A DNA stretch of 64,000 bases from Acheta domesticus (GCA_031308135.1 JAHLJT010009419.1:67222223-67286222); one strand, 5' to 3'. Positions 1 through 13,390 are shown, counted from the first letter of the stretch. The notes: generated by a model from the letters alone, not told the origin. Translations and numbers: made by a program.

Positions 1-1050
1 CTCAGGTCTCATTGAACTCTCTGAATTTTTGGAAAAGGGGGAAGTTAGAAATAACGCTAGGATATATTCTCCTGTTGCACTAATAGTCCCGCCAATGGCG
101 ATTGTCCACGTAATATTTCATATGTGTGAACACAATTCCCTTCGCTGTTATACTGTAGACGCTGGACGTTCTCCTCACGATTATTAGACAGAGAATTCAA
201 ATTACTTTTGTGTTTTTGACGGAAGTCCGACGAACAATGGTTCTTTCTCTACCACTGCCTTCCTCAGTGACGTACAAGCAATGCTTCTCTTTCCGGTTTG
301 CGTCTCGCACAGAGTCATTATCAATCCGTCGTGTCTCAGCGACTTCAACCCGAGTCTCTTCTCGAGCAAGTGAGTTCATCAGTGAACACACTTCCTTTGG
401 GTGTTCACTCGGCGCGTTCCTTTCATAATAGACAAGGGGGCAGCTTATGCGTCGTTTTGTGTACTTCGCCTACCTCTCCCTCTCTCCACAGAGGGTCGGA
501 ATAACCGAATAATTAAGTATTATTGGTAAAATCCGTATTTGCTGTTTACCGGAGATAACATTAATTTTTCACAACACAAAATAATAATCTCCCATTTATT
601 TGTAGTCGTGTTGAAGAGTTCTAAAGTACTTAAGTCCGGATACATGAAAATTGCGACCCAATCTCCAACATTTTCGTTACATTCTAATTTTGTCGGCACG
701 TTCATGTCACAATTTGTACAAAATGAACCTATTGTGGCGAGTTTTATCCATTTAGCCTCATAATGGGACACCAAAAATGGAAAATAAACAGTTTTTCAGC
801 ATTTATTTTAAATGCAATGCACTGCATTCAGAGCTGTTATCAGAGCAGGAAATGCTTTTTTCCTCTCTTATCGATGGACGCAGAGCTGGATAAGAGGACT
901 ACTGTACTGTGAACATAAACTCTACTTTTTTCAATGGGAATTTTCTCGTTGCTTTTCTGTTATCGCTGCTCTAATTGGGGCTGCTGTGGAATATAGTGGC
1001 CAACCTCGTCCCCAGCAGCCCACTTCCACGCCACTGCCAGCAGAAGAACC
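1..1050. other. Intergenic DNA without a recognisable gene
   Basis: I see no gene here. The longest open stretches (for example an 84-codon minus-strand frame at 520-774) show no recognisable motif, splice context or repeat. A moderately GC-richer patch at about 220-440 gives overlapping open frames on both strands, which suggests base composition and not coding. Confidence 0.5.
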
Positions 1051-1052
1051 GG

Positions 1053-1595
1053 GTGAGATAGCTCAGGGCATCAACTACTGACACTGCAGTCCCTCTGACC
1101 GGGACTGAGGCCAGGTTGAGACTTGAGTCCACACGGTGGCAGGATTTTCGACACTAGCTTGTCAGCTAGATCAAATTCAGTTGCTGTCTGGAGGAGAATT
1201 CTAGTGACTGCTGCTCTGATCGGTTAGTTTTTCGTAGTTTCTCCGATCAATATTAGGTGAATGACTGAGCAGTACCCAAACAAACGGGCAACGGACCGCG
1301 CGCGATATTTTCTTTCTCTTCTTTGTCCTATCCTCACCCCTTACACACTTACACTTACATGCACTACATGACCATACATGCCGAGAGACCGGTCGGGAGC
1401 TTAGAGCTTGTCCCGACTGAAGGGATGTTCTGCTGGTGGGAGATACCTGATTGGGGAAACCTCGCTTTCCGACGGTAGGTCGGCGCCGGATCTCGCCATC
1501 GTGCTTGGAAAGACCACATCCACCCCGAGGAGAAAATACACACTACACTTAGGGAACTAATGACCTTAGTAGTTGACGCGCCCGTCATCACTTAT
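1053..1595 (+). mobile_element. tRNA-derived SINE-like element, long-tailed family
   Basis: A tRNA-like head begins near 1055 with an A-box-like GATAGCTCAGGGCATC and a decayed B-box near 1123. It is followed by a body shared, at visible but diverged identity, with segments at 14.8-15.2, 40.1-40.7, 41.6-42.1 and 46.0-46.3 kb. The distal part (1410-1460, GCTTGTCCCGACTG then GGTGGGAGATACCTG) matches the 46.1-kb copy in the same orientation and the 40.1-40.25-kb copy in reverse complement. The family therefore seems to be about 540 bp with a tail containing TTACATGCACTAC. This is a nonautonomous pol III-type repeat, not a tRNA gene: the clover leaf is broken. Confidence 0.6.
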
Positions 1596-1697
1596 AATCA
1601 GTCAATCGAGCTTGAAGACAGTTCTAAATGACAGCCTTCACACTGGGCCATTCGCAGTCAGTGATCCGACTTACTAATGCTTCCTTTCCCAAGCTCA

Positions 1698-1960
1698 GTG
1701 ACTCTAGCGCAACGATTCCCTATCGGTGTGCTGCAATATTTCATGTTTAATGTTTTTTTTCTTGCCCTTTGTATATAGTATTGCCTTCTAACTGATGAGA
1801 ACTGCTCTGCATTTTTCCACTGACGTAATCATTTATTAATTACCCGTTAGAAAGTGGTTATTTCAAAATAATGTGTTGTGCAATTCACAACAAAATAGAT
1901 AATCAAGTGTGCCGGCTTAGGGGTAGTGTGCCACGAGGTGAACAAGGTTGGGAAACACTG
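1698..1960. mobile_element. hAT-like nonautonomous element relic
   Basis: The right end reads GTGTGCCACGAGG, then AAGGTTGGGAAACACTG at about 1927-1959. In reverse complement this is CAGTGTTTCCCAACCTT, a terminal pattern typical of hAT transposons. A weak left counterpart, CAGTGACTCTAGCGCAACG, starts near 1698 and ends its first 40 bp with GGTGTGCTGC. No 8-bp target duplication is visible (flanks CCCAAGCT and GTCTAGTG differ), so the left end may be wrong. It lies just upstream of the GPCR exon, inside its last intron. Confidence 0.4.
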
Positions 1961-2034
1961 GTCTAGTGCATCTGGGTGGTGCTGCTGTGCGGCTCTGTGT
2001 GAAGGCTAACTAATAAAATTGCGTCTGTGCGCAG

Positions 2035-2493
2035 GTGTTCCGCGCGGTGGCCAACCTGCTGGAGGTGACCAACTACTCGCTCACCTTCTACATCTACTGC
2101 CTCTTCTCTGAAGACTTCCGGAACACGCTGCTGCGCACGTTGCGCTGGCCGTGGCCGTGCTGCGCGGGCGCCGCCGGCCGGCTGCGCGGCGCGGGCGGCG
2201 GCGTGGGCGGCGGCGGCGGCGGCGGGGGCGGGGCCGGCAAGGCGCTGCTGTGCCCGCGACGCGGCACCCCGCCCACCACCACCACCGCCACTACGACCAC
2301 GGGCGGCGGCAACGGGGGCAGTGTCGGAGGCGGAGCGGGGGCCGGCGCCCTGGGGGCGAAGGCGGGGCCGGGAGCGGGGGCGGGGCCAGCGGAGCCCGGG
2401 TCGCCCGCGGGGGGCGCCACGAGGATGTGGCGCGGTTTGTGTAACCTCTGTGCCGGACGACAGGAAGGTGACCGCGAGCATGCGGTGGTCTAG
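2035..2493 (+). CDS. Class A (rhodopsin-like) GPCR, terminal exon
   Basis: The first residues, VFRAVANLLEVTNYSLTFYI followed by YCLFSEDFRNTLLR, are the second half of transmembrane helix 7 and the amphipathic helix 8 of a neuropeptide-type class A receptor. The usual NPxxY region appears as a variant N-x-S-x-x-F-Y-I-Y. Cysteines in WPWPCC just after helix 8 are plausible palmitoylation sites. A clear 3' splice site precedes it: branch-like GGCTAAC at 2004-2010 and GTGCGCAG ending at 2034. The remaining ~110 residues are a low-complexity Gly/Ala/Thr tail (poly-Gly, TTTTATTTT, GAGAG) ending MWRGLCNLCAG...HAVV and a TAG at 2491. Helices 1-6 are not in the window, so upstream exons must lie before base 1. 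It resembles the FMRFamide-receptor/GPR139-like type; the ligand cannot be named. The tail is strongly GC-rich against an AT-rich background and open in several frames, so its exact C-terminus is less certain than the helix. Confidence 0.8.
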   Translation: MFRAVANLLEVTNYSLTFYIYCLFSEDFRNTLLRTLRWPWPCCAGAAGRLRGAGGGVGGGGGGGGGAGKALLCPRRGTPPTTTTATTTTGGGNGGSVGGGAGAGALGAKAGPGAGAGPAEPGSPAGGATRMWRGLCNLCAGRQEGDREHAVV

Positions 2494-2562
2494 AGAGTAC
2501 ACCCTTTGCGCTAAGCGCAACTGCTATTGTTCTAAACAAATATGGTGAAAAAATGCCCTTAA

Positions 2563-2568
2563 AATAAA
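2563..2568 (+). promoter_or_regulatory. Candidate polyadenylation signal of the GPCR gene
   Basis: An AATAAA hexamer lies about 70 bp after the stop codon of the GPCR terminal exon, the first such hexamer downstream. Confidence 0.45.
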
Positions 2569-2599
2569 TGCCAAAGACCAATGAAGTGTTTGATACGTC

Positions 2600-4858
2600 C
2601 GACAACTCTCTGTCACCAACACAAGCACTGTCATTAGTGCTTACAACTTACTATCAGTAATTGATAAAGTAGGAAGAAAGAAAAAAAAAAGATCGGAGTC
2701 AGTCGAGCCCGAAACACCGTCAGGCCAACTAGCTGTGGTGCGACCTGTATAACTCATGGGGTGGATGATAGGCTATCCACAGGCTTGATCAGTTTGTGGT
2801 ATGGAGTCGAGACCAGGGTGGCCAAACTTTTGCCCGCACACGTGCATGAACTCTTTTGTCTAAGGAGGGTGGGAGTAGTCAGCTTAATTATGAATGAAGC
2901 ACGATATTGAACCCTTCAACCCGACTGCTCTCCGCTTCAGCTCGAGAGTTGACGTTTCACCGTGCGCTGACAAGAAGCAAACGAAAAGCGCAATCACAGC
3001 GTTTCGTTCTCAGAGTCACAACGTCTCGATCACAAAGGCTCGTTTGCAGTGCCTGCTTTGGCTCGTAGGTGCCCGCTCGCTTCACAGGAACCGGGAAGAG
3101 GGAAGCTGGTGTAGACTCTCTTTGCTAAACGCTCTTATCGTCTATGTTCACATAAGTGGGAAGTGAACAATGAAATTATCATGTTAGAATGATTGTTAAA
3201 TTCACATGTGACAATTATTGTGAAAAGTTGATTAATCTGTGAAATACGTACGACACCTCACGCATTTTCATCGTCACACATCCACTCCACGCACAGAGAT
3301 AGAAAGGTAGATTGTAAAAGATGAGAGGGCGGGTAGAGTCTGTACCGACCTCCAGCTGTAGCGGAGCCTCTAAATCGTGGGCGCTGGTTGCTAGCAACTT
3401 CAAAGCCCGGACGATGTATTAAAACATCAGATGTTCATTTACAACCTCTCTCCTACAAACTCAGTCCACTAGTTCTGCGACAAAACATGCAATAAACAAT
3501 TCTATATACATTAAAACTAGTGCTTACTTTTCCGGGAGGGCCCTTTCTCACTTTTTTAATCGGAGGAAAATTTCAAAGAATTTCGTAATTGGAATTCTGA
3601 TTCATGTATTATGCTAAATGACTTGCTTTGCATTGTTATAACTTACGCCATGTTTACAGACAAAAAATTACACCATTTCTTTCCTACAAAAATGGGTCCT
3701 TCGACCCATAGAGTCACTAGATACAGAGAATAGGGAAGTATTGTTTGGCGCCGGAAATTTCATCATTTTATATGCAGTTGTCAGAAGATTTCGAATTGCG
3801 TGTGTTGTCAAAAAAGATCACTTTCTTGAAGATATCCATAACCCCTTCTATAATTTACCTTGAACTTCCGAATGCTGCCTGATGAGGCTATCTGGAGACG
3901 GTGTTGAATGGCGATGGTTGCGCTTCCACCTCTATTCAGGAGCACTAGTGCTCCTACAAATTTCCATGCAATTGTTTCTGCAACCGTAAATAATATTCAT
4001 AGAATGGTGTATCCAGTTCAGACCACTATGTTATAACTTTAAGACGGCGACGCGCGTCACAAGTTACGCCCATTATAATTGTTAATTACTAAATACGGGT
4101 AATGTGTATCACAATGTCAGTCACGCATAGACAAACATATTTGAAATGATTCCATCCCATTCTTAAGTGCTTCAGCACTTTTATTAATAAAGATTTTCTT
4201 TAGAAACTAGTGTCGCTACAACATGACGCAGATTTTTGGTACAATTTGTAAAATGAAAATAAATTAATTGCAAATTGTATTCTCTTGATATTTCTGCTAA
4301 TCGTGGGCAAATCTCTCTTCATTAAACTGCTTAAAACACAACGCATCGTGTTTTCTATTCGACCAAACAATGTGTACCAAATTTTTTTATAATATTTTGA
4401 AAATGTTTCAAACACTTTATATAAATTAATCCGCAATGTTGAAAGATCCATTTCAAACTTACATGGTCTCAAGTGTGGCCATATTGATCAGGGAATATCC
4501 ATTTTGGAGAAATATTGTGTTTGATTTAAGCTAATGTCATCCCGGACGTAAAGGCAGGCAAATATTTTGAAATAAAACAACACGTGTTCAATATTAGAAA
4601 CATCCAAAACCTGTATTTCTCCAAAAATCTCGACTTCCATTTTTGCATCATGACAGTACTTTGTTTACAACGCATACGAGAAAGTAGTAAAACATTCATA
4701 ATATTAATTCATAATGCATATTATAAACTTCAAAGTATGATCGCCGATTAAAATATCACTGTTTTCTTCACTGTACACTGCACACTTCACACTTCAATAT
4801 CACTGTAATTTGTTTATAGTGGAAATCTCAGTACCCACGTTACCCAATAAAAACTTCT
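2600..4858. other. Intergenic DNA; short palindrome, no gene
   Basis: No gene is supportable. At 2814-2830 CAGGGTGGCCAAACTTTTG resembles a hAT terminal repeat, but no partner end was found. A GC-richer patch at 2900-3130 is unexplained. AGGAGCACTAGTGCTCCT at 3938-3955 is a perfect 18-bp palindrome. The rest is AT-rich. Confidence 0.5.
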
Positions 4859-4859
4859 G

Positions 4860-6560
4860 ACATCACACCTTCTTCATTTGGCGCAACAATCTGATGTGGA
4901 TCTTGGCCTGCTCAAGTATTTTACTCCACTTCTTCCTGACTCTTGCTTGTTTCTTCCAGTTTTTAAAACCCATAATTGTTTAGTCCTGCAGCACGTCGTT
5001 TCAGACCGTATCTGATTTCTTTTTTTTGAGTTGTTAGAAACTTCCTGCTCGTGATTTGTTTAGTACCTCGGTTAGCATCCATTCATTTCAGATGTCCAAG
5101 CTAAGCTATCATTCTGGATTTTACATCTCTTACAATATTTTTATATTGTATTAAGGCTTCGAATTTATCATTCGTTTATCTTCCCCAGATTTGTTCATTT
5201 ATTTTGGTTGAGCCGAAAAGTTTGCCAAGAATTTTCCTTTTCAATATTGTTATCTTTTGCGCTATTTGTTTTTTTAAAGACCCACGTCTCGCACCCGTAT
5301 GTGAATACTGGTTTTATTATTGTACCATATAGTCTCATTTTGACCTTCTGGACAGAATTTTAGAAGTGAAAATGTTCTTATACCGGAGGTATGCCCTGCT
5401 GCCAGCTGCAATTCTTTCTTTAATTTCTTCTTCAATCTCATTGTGTGTGTTTACAATTGTCCCCAGTTATTTAAACTTTGTAACATTTTCTACTTCAATA
5501 TCTTCTATTTTGATGTTTCCGTTGCTGCAGATTTTTCGAGAACATTTCATGTATTTGTTTCTTTATTAACTACTAATCCAACTTTCTCAGGTTCTTAAGT
5601 TGCAGAAATGTGTCAATTAGACTGGAAATCCTTCTGGCCAATATTAAAATATCAACAGCATACGCACATACCTGCTTTAATTGTGTTGAGATATTGCCTC
5701 ATATCCAAATTACTTATTACAGTATCTATCACAAGACTGATCAACAGGGCAGATAGTGGGTCACCCTGCCTTACGCCTGTGTTCACAGGAAAGCCTTCAG
5801 ATAACATATTTTTTATATTTATTTATTTATAGTCACATCAACTGCGAGGTTATTAGCAACTATACTGTAATTTTACAATAAGGTACATATTGTTTCCCTT
5901 TACTTTTGCTGTTGGGTGCGTTAAGGAAAGTTAACGCAGATTAATTTATTTGGCACTGAGAACTGCTTTAAGCTATTATAAATTGCTTGCCTAATTATCG
6001 AATCAAACACCTGTTTATAATCTGTGAAAATGTTGTGGATATCAATATTATATTCATAGCTTTTCTCATGCATTGGTTTCACAATATGTATATTGTCTAT
6101 ATTGGATCTATCAGGTCTGAATCCTGTTTGGAAATCTCCCATTCTATTTTCAACTAATTCCATTAACATATTATACAGACATGCTGACAATATCTTATAT
6201 GCTACATTTAACAATGTAATTCCACGATAGTTTCCTCAGTTCAGACACTTGGATCTCCCATTTTATATATAGGGCGTATTATTCCCTCTGACCAGTCTTT
6301 TGCTATTTTTTCTTCGTTCGACATTTTGGCAATTAAGTTGCAAATTATGTTGCTTAGAATAGTTCCACCTTTTTTAATTAACTCAGCAATGATATTATTT
6401 TGGCCATGTGACTTATTATTTTTTTTGCTTTAATATTAAATTGTTAATTACGCCGTAGGTTGGGGGTTACTATCGATATTGTTACCATCCTCTTGTAAAT
6501 CAATATCCTCATTTCCATTTGCTAGTCGGGGTCTAAAATTTAGCAATTCAGAAAAATATG
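4860..6560 (-). pseudogene. Decayed non-LTR retrotransposon reverse transcriptase (RTE-like)
   Basis: Read on the minus strand, conceptual fragments follow the order of a LINE RT. Around 6400-6240 comes the fingers region (NNIIAELIKKGG, then DWSEGIIRPIYKMGDP). At 6214-5935 come LLNVAYKILSACLYN and GDFQTGFRPDRS, then a palm segment with TDYKQVFDS (RT motif A). At 5790-5700 GVRQGDPLSALLISLV gives motif B. At 5560-5380 the thumb-like LGTIVNTHNEIEEEIKERI follows. Downstream to about 4860 come KILSRRSK-like residues and a basic C-terminal region. Several frameshifts and stops are present, and about 110 bp of unrelated AT-rich sequence interrupts it near 5815-5930. The pattern matches the endonuclease-RT elements common in insect genomes (RTE-like clade), but the clade call is from memory of motif style. 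It is not functional. Confidence 0.8.
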
Positions 6561-8300
6561 CAGCCTAACATTTTAATCGTTCATCTTTCTGTTATTATAT
6601 TCCCTGCATTGTTTTACAGGCTAACATTGGTTTACCTGGTTGATTGATGTATCTGACATATCACTGCGGTTGCCAACTTATCCACTTATACTGCACTGGG
6701 ACTTTGCACATACGCGACAAAGGTCGTGGTGTCAAAGGTATTGGTGCCTTGTCGTGTTGTAACTCAATGTGACGCCTCACAGAAAATGACATTTCTTCCA
6801 GGAAAGCAGGAAGCATCTCGTCCACAGACACAAGGACGTTGCGGTTTAATAGAAAAATGAATTACCCAGTCATCTCATTCCCTATTATCACAACTCTTTT
6901 GTTAACATTAATACAGCCACGATGCCCACAGTTAAAATAATTGTAAAGATTGATGCAGGTCCATAAGCGATGACTTATTTAGTTTGAAGAGTTCAAAAAA
7001 TCAAACTCGTCGTTGAAGAAGTCGTAGTGAGGGAACTCCCCTTATTTAATATACTCCCCAAAAACCAGTTTTAGAACTCCAGTCGTGGTGTTAAGTCTTG
7101 TTAACAAGTGTTACTCGTTTTGAAAATGTAATAGGTGAAGCTGATATTCCTACATTATCCGCAGCACGCCGGTTCCGTTAATCTGCTTAATGAGATGGCT
7201 CTCGTGCTAGTAGGCGATTTCTCTCTCATAGCAGCGCCACAGCGCCTCCTCCAAATACTCGGTTGTTCGCAGTCACACGCACGCTTGTGTATGCAAACAG
7301 AGAGCGTGTCAAGGAGACTGTGATTCACTTGTGCGTACAGTGTACGCAATTGGATGCGCCAGCTAGGAAGAGGCTCCTCAGCCATCCCGATCACGAACTT
7401 TCTTTCTGCATTCTTCGCAACGAACGTGTCCGTTCGAAAGAGAGCGAAGGAATGAACAATGCGACTGATAGAAATAAGGTTATCGATAGACGTACGCGCA
7501 ATGTAGACACAAGCTAAAACGTAACTTTGCCTCATGTCTGGTGGTCCATGTGACATCGCGGTCAGTGGGTGCGAACGGTAGCGGTACAAAGGGGCGAAGA
7601 CGCCTCCCGCCAAGCTTTGGTGTTGAATGGGTTGCCTGCATATCAAGGCGAACGCGCTCAACTGTTTTTCTTATGGAATTCTGTTGATTGTTCTGTTATC
7701 CCTTGTTCTCTGGAAATAATTGATCATCTTTTACTCTTCTACTTTCTCACAACTTTGTAACATTTATTCTTTACCGTCTTGAATATGATTATTTAAACAA
7801 CTAAAATCCTTCAGAGTTTAAATCCAAACTTTTAGTCTTAAAGGAAATTATTAATGATTCCCAAATATTCCTGCATATTTTAAAATTCATTAGCAGAAAA
7901 GAACATTGGTTTTATTGAAAAGCCCAACTCGAATAGAATTTTCATTTTTCTTGAGACACTACCTGGTAGTTATAGTTGACTCGAGATCCGTTTTAAATCG
8001 GTGTAGACATGCTTCATAATTATGTCTGGAGTAGGCAATTGACCTGAAATGCGATACTCAAGCAAAATTGTCTGTTGAATGATGACTCTAGTTCCCTAAC
8101 ACCGAAAAAGTGGATAATGTTTTTTCCTGTATATCTTCCTCTGTCATGTTTTTTGGTCAGAATCCACCTTGTATAGATTCTTGATACCAAAAAATTGGTT
8201 TACGACAAAACGTGTGCCTGTCCATATGTCTGCCAATGAACAAAGCTAGCGACTAAACCGTAAACTAGATTTTCACCAAAATTCCGTAAAACCGTAAACA
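6560..8300. other. Intergenic DNA with a GC-richer unidentified patch
   Basis: At 7140-7660 base composition becomes more balanced and a 168-codon minus-strand open frame (7155-7661) appears together with + strand frames. Its conceptual product has no recognisable motif, many arginine/serine residues and no visible splice or start context, so I treat it as an old repeat. The remainder is AT-rich. Confidence 0.45.
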
Positions 8301-8429
8301 GTATTTTCACCGAATTCTTTGATGGATCATGCTGACATCGCGATCCGTTGGATTTGAAAATAATATATTAATTTTGGTGAGAGATATTTTCCTTTTTGTC
8401 TCAAAAATGACTTCACCTGTTTTATTAAA

Positions 8430-9540
8430 CTTTGTCCACGGATAACGCAAAAGCAGCTAAAAAAGATGACACATGTCTCAGTTTCGTAGAAAACTTGCAT
8501 TTTTCCGAAGCTTTTCAAAAACTTCAATTTTTCAGCGTCTTCCTACAACTAAAGTATTGGAAAAAGAGATTTTTCTCCTTACTAAAATATATTTTCCCAA
8601 AATTAGATCTTTAAATGAGGACATATACTTTTTTCAAAATATGAATAATTTTCGATTAATTTTGCGTAAAATAAATGCAATATTGAAAACACGTTTTCTT
8701 AAAAACCGATCAAAAATTTGTCTTCAAGGTTTTTATACAGATTGTGCTACATGAACTGAATAACATGACAGGAATGTTATTTTGATGTGTTTGTTAAATT
8801 TTTAAAATTACAGTAATTTTATATTCACTCACTTCATTAATATTTACATTTCTGACATTCTTAACCATTATTAAATATGTGAGTGAAAGTACTTCAAATG
8901 ATGTATGAAGTTTCTCAAAAGTGAAACGTTTTCAGTGTAAATGTGCTTAAAATTTAGCACTTTCAGAAATGCTCAAACGTCATTTTCTCAAAAACTGTTC
9001 AAAATTTTAGTTTAAAATGTGTGTACGGATAGTGTTAAAAACAGTGATTTGCACGAGATGAATACCATGTTGATATTTCATGTGATACATTCTTTTAATT
9101 TTTTAAGAAATACACAAAGGTAACTTTTTGTAATATCTCTCATGTCGTGAACAATATGGGCTTTTTCTACACATTATTGCAATTTTTAATACAAGTATTT
9201 TAAATTATTTGTCTTGAAGTTTATTTAAACTTCAAAACATCTTTTTTGTGAAAATCTGCTTAAAATTGTGCATCTTAGAAGCGGTGAAAGGTTTTTTGAA
9301 TCTTCTGTAATATTCTTACAGACATTAATTTTACTATTAAGAGGCCGAAAAGTGAAAAAACATGTCGTGGGACCAGTAGGCAGCTGCCAAGGAGAGGATA
9401 GACCAGTATCGAAAAAGTGGTCTAGAACTGAAGAACTAGAACCAGAGATTAGAAAAATAATTAGTGCGAGAAAGTCTGCGCCATTCTGTAGCACTAGTTT
9501 ATTAATGTATGTACGTGACCCTGCGTGATGTATGTTCACT
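8430..9540. repeat. Diverged AT-rich tandem segment (~310 bp spacing)
   Basis: The stretch at about 8690-8790 (CACGTTTTCTTAAAAACCG, then TGCTACATGAACTGAATAAC) resembles 8985-9095 (TCATTTTCTCAAAAACTG, then GATTTGCACGAGATGAATAC) in the same order. This suggests an old direct duplication. Open frames at 8473-8754 and 9268-9528 show no known motif. Confidence 0.35.
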
Positions 9541-12500
9541 TACATGAAATCGAAATATCTGGCACAACTAAATGTTGAAATGTACATTTGTGCAGTTGGC
9601 ACCAAATATTTAAAAAATTAAAAAGGAACAGTTTTATCTCTCTCAATAAGCGCTTTATTAAAAAATAAAAATTCAGTATAACATAAAATTTTACGTTAAG
9701 AGCGCAGAATCTGTCGTAATGTGGGCCTAGAAGTCACTTTCAATTAATTATATGGTTTTATTAGCAATCAAAGTATTACTATTTGTATTAATAAAACTTT
9801 TTAAAATATTATTTATGTCAGCAATATTACCTTTAGAGGTAAAATATAAGTTATTTACTTGCAAAAATTAAACATACAGTGACCTAATGGCAGAACCCCA
9901 AGAATATCATGGTTGTTCTGCTCTGACGCGCCAATACTTCTTGTGTCTAAATTGCGCCGCCTTTTTCTCGTAAATGTGGCGTACGAATTCTCTGAACACG
10001 ACTTAATGGGTTGTTGTTGTCAAAAGAATTCAATTTTTTTTATTTTGCGAAGAGAAACCTACTGTGACGTAACGACGCCGGCAGTTAAAAGTGACTTTTA
10101 ATGAAGATACCGAAGAAACCTACAAGATGTGGTAACATTCATAAAATTATTACAAGACAGTGATCTGATGTGCGTTATAAGTTGTAAAAATAATTCAATA
10201 TGACGTATTAATAAAATCAATTCATGTACTGGCTGAGAAACAGAAGAAATAGGTTTAACGAGACGGAAAATCTGTTTGTTGCATTCATCGTTACTTTGAG
10301 CTAATCCTACTCATTATGTTGTCCTTAAATAACTATTGCTTATTTATATATCACTCATTTATTGCATAAAATTTATCTTTTTTATTATTTACAGTACTGC
10401 CTTGAAACTATCATTAATATTTAACTAATGAAGTGAAGTAATTAAATTTACAAAACAAAATATATCAGTGTGTCAATACATTGTAATACATCTTAATACA
10501 ATAAAGTGATGTCCATCTTTTAGTGTATTTCCGAAAAAAGAACAAAAAACAAAAGCTCTTGAGATTCAATTTTGCATTTTAAGGCGAATGTAGAAGAAGC
10601 CCATCTCAAATAATGGAAGTGCATCGATGGATTAAAAAAATCGTACAAGGGAGTTCCCTGCATTTTCCTTATTCCACTGCCTTAATGCATTTTAATTCAG
10701 AAAATACCTACTACTTTATATTACAAGGATTTTAAAGATATATGAAATGATATTATACACGTGTTCACCATTTTATACATAAACTTGTCTCTGTCGAAAC
10801 TCTACTGTATTGAAATCCTGCGAGGATCTGATGCGAAGATGTTTTTCCTACTTCGTGGCTCTTTGAAATTTGTAAAATAGTGAGCTCTTACACTGGTACA
10901 GTATTGTGCATTTCAATTTATTTATAAATGTACAAAGGAATTGATTTCTAGAGACATTAGTAGTTGACTTTACTATGTATAAAAACAATTTAAAGCTCAC
11001 ACTCAATTAAAAATGAAAATGCATTTATTTATACAAACAGATACTAATATGAAACATACCGAAACTTAATAATTTAGTAGATGTAGATAAAGCACCTGGA
11101 AAATATGTTTGAACTGTCTTCGTTGTTCTTTAGAACGTCACTCAAATAGGACAGAATTTCCATGTCTAACTCAAGCATTTAGTTAATTAAACTTATGTGT
11201 TCCACATATTTCTTACTTATGCATTGAAATATTTAATTATTTATGTTCTAATTTTTACTTGCACAAATTTCAATAATTTTTCAGGAATTATGAATATTTC
11301 TACAAATGATAATTGTTTTTAGAAAATTAAATTTTTAACGAGGCTCAATATATACCATTGAATTAATGGAATGTGTCGTGTTAAAGAACCATGTGAAATT
11401 TATATTAATACTATTTACCTGCATTACATCTAAATTATTAAAAGAAAAGTGTATGACGGGACCACGTGATCCTAAAAGCAGTGTAGAAAGTTTTATGTCT
11501 CCAGTGCGAAAAACATTCAAATCACGAGTATATTATGTTCATAATATATCAACCAATAAATATCAGAAATATTGAAATACTACATTCTTGATACATTTTA
11601 GTGCATTATTAATCTGTAGTAGATACGTGTAATAAAGAGCATGTAAAAACAGTGTGCAAAGTTGTTGAAACATTTGTAAGTTGCATAAATGATAATAAAG
11701 AAAGTAAAATATATATTTTCAAGAAAGAGAATGAAAAATTTGTTAATTAGCAAAGAATGAAAAAAGTAATTTTAAATTAGTCTAATTGAATTGTATTGTA
11801 TACAAATGTTTCAATAGCAAGGGTGTTTTTTTGAGTTACCTATATTTGCACACTTTTTAATGCTTTTCTCTCTAAAACATTCCATATATTAACAATTTTT
11901 GCTGTATTTCAATATCTAGCGGTGCCAGACATATGCAGTTTTCATGGGCAAAATCTTGTGAGCAATTTTTGTGATTTTTTTTAAAAGCAAGGATTTTGTT
12001 ATTGTGACAAATAAGTGATGTTTAAAGTGAAAATAAGATGCGGTTCCTCTTTCACTGTGATATTTCAGTGAAAATAACATTCTTTAACAATAAGCTAACC
12101 TTTGAGAATATTCATGAAAAGAAGATTGGCCTAAAGATAACTTATTTTAATGCAAGTTGAAGACATTGACATGTAAACAATAATACACCAATTGAAATAA
12201 TGAAGTAATGTATTTTTATTTATGATATGTAAGAACTTTATTGTTACTGTATACAAAAGTTGTTACTGTCAATAAGAAAGTGCTTATCTTGACTATTTTA
12301 GTCATCAGTATTCTATGTATTTGATGTTTGATAAAGCAAGTGCAAGATGGGAGTTTCAGAAAAGACATTTACATTGTGAGACATTTCTCTCATAAATGTC
12401 TCAGTATCATAACCGATGTAACATGTTTCATAGAAATATTGTATTTTCTTTTGAAATAAAATATTATTGAAATTTAATGAGTAAATAATGCAATGTATAT

Positions 12501-13390
12501 ATTGTCTTCTAAGTTGCATTAGTAGTAAAATAGGTAAGTTGGGGCTAATGGCATTTCGTTTCAATTTCGTATGATTTTTTGTTATAGTAAAATAAGCACA
12601 TAAAATGAAAAATAAGTTACATTTAAAATCATTTTTCCTCTCTAGAAACGTGGGACAGAAACGCAAAAGTATTCATTTTATAGACTCAATATTGGCACAC
12701 CATGTATCAAATTATCAGGAAGATCTCACTGAAATGTCATCATTAGCGACAAAAAAATATTTTTAAAATACCAAAAAGCTGCGTCAGGGACAGAAAACAA
12801 GATGCGGTCAAAACAATTATACAAGTGAAATTCTTTTACAGTTATAGGAGGAAGACGAGGGCGAATTTTATAAACAAACTTACATTTTGTCCAGTGTGAA
12901 CAACAGCACCCGCTCATGTAAACCACTATTTTGATTATTGTTTACTGATTGAAATGTTGCATTTTGTGGGACGCATAGGCCAAAGTCAATGAATCAATGG
13001 GTATCGCAAAGTAGACACTAAAGCTGTTTTTGTGACTTCTGTCTCATACGTTGAGAATGATCCCAGAGTTTATACTTTAAACTTCCCTTCAAATCATTCT
13101 GACAATAAGTACGACTTTTCAATATTCTCATTTCAAAATGACGATCCGGGCTCCTAGCGTCGAATTGCTTGAAAATTTGGCGTTTGAATACAATCTTTCC
13201 ACCGTGGTAGTTAGGTAAATTGGATTGATCCTATTACGTGCACGAACAGAATTTAACATAGCCTTGTGCTAATTACAATAATTAAATAATTTATTGGTCT
13301 ACAAGCGTTTTCATTGTTTGAAATTTAAAGAGAAGCGAAGGCACATACTGGACAGAAGCAAACGAAGAAACAAGTCATTGCCTTTCAGTA
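9541..13390. other. AT-rich intergenic or intronic DNA
   Basis: I see no gene, RNA gene or identifiable repeat family here. The longest frame (117 codons on the minus strand, 12,313-12,666) is AT-driven and has no motif. Confidence 0.5.

Noticed and set aside
2814..2834. hAT-like terminus CAGGGTGGCCAAACTTTTG
   Set aside because: No matching right terminus or 8-bp target duplication found nearby, so no element could be delimited.
7155..7661. 168-codon minus-strand frame as a gene
   Set aside because: No motif, start context or splice signal; competing frames on the other strand of similar length.
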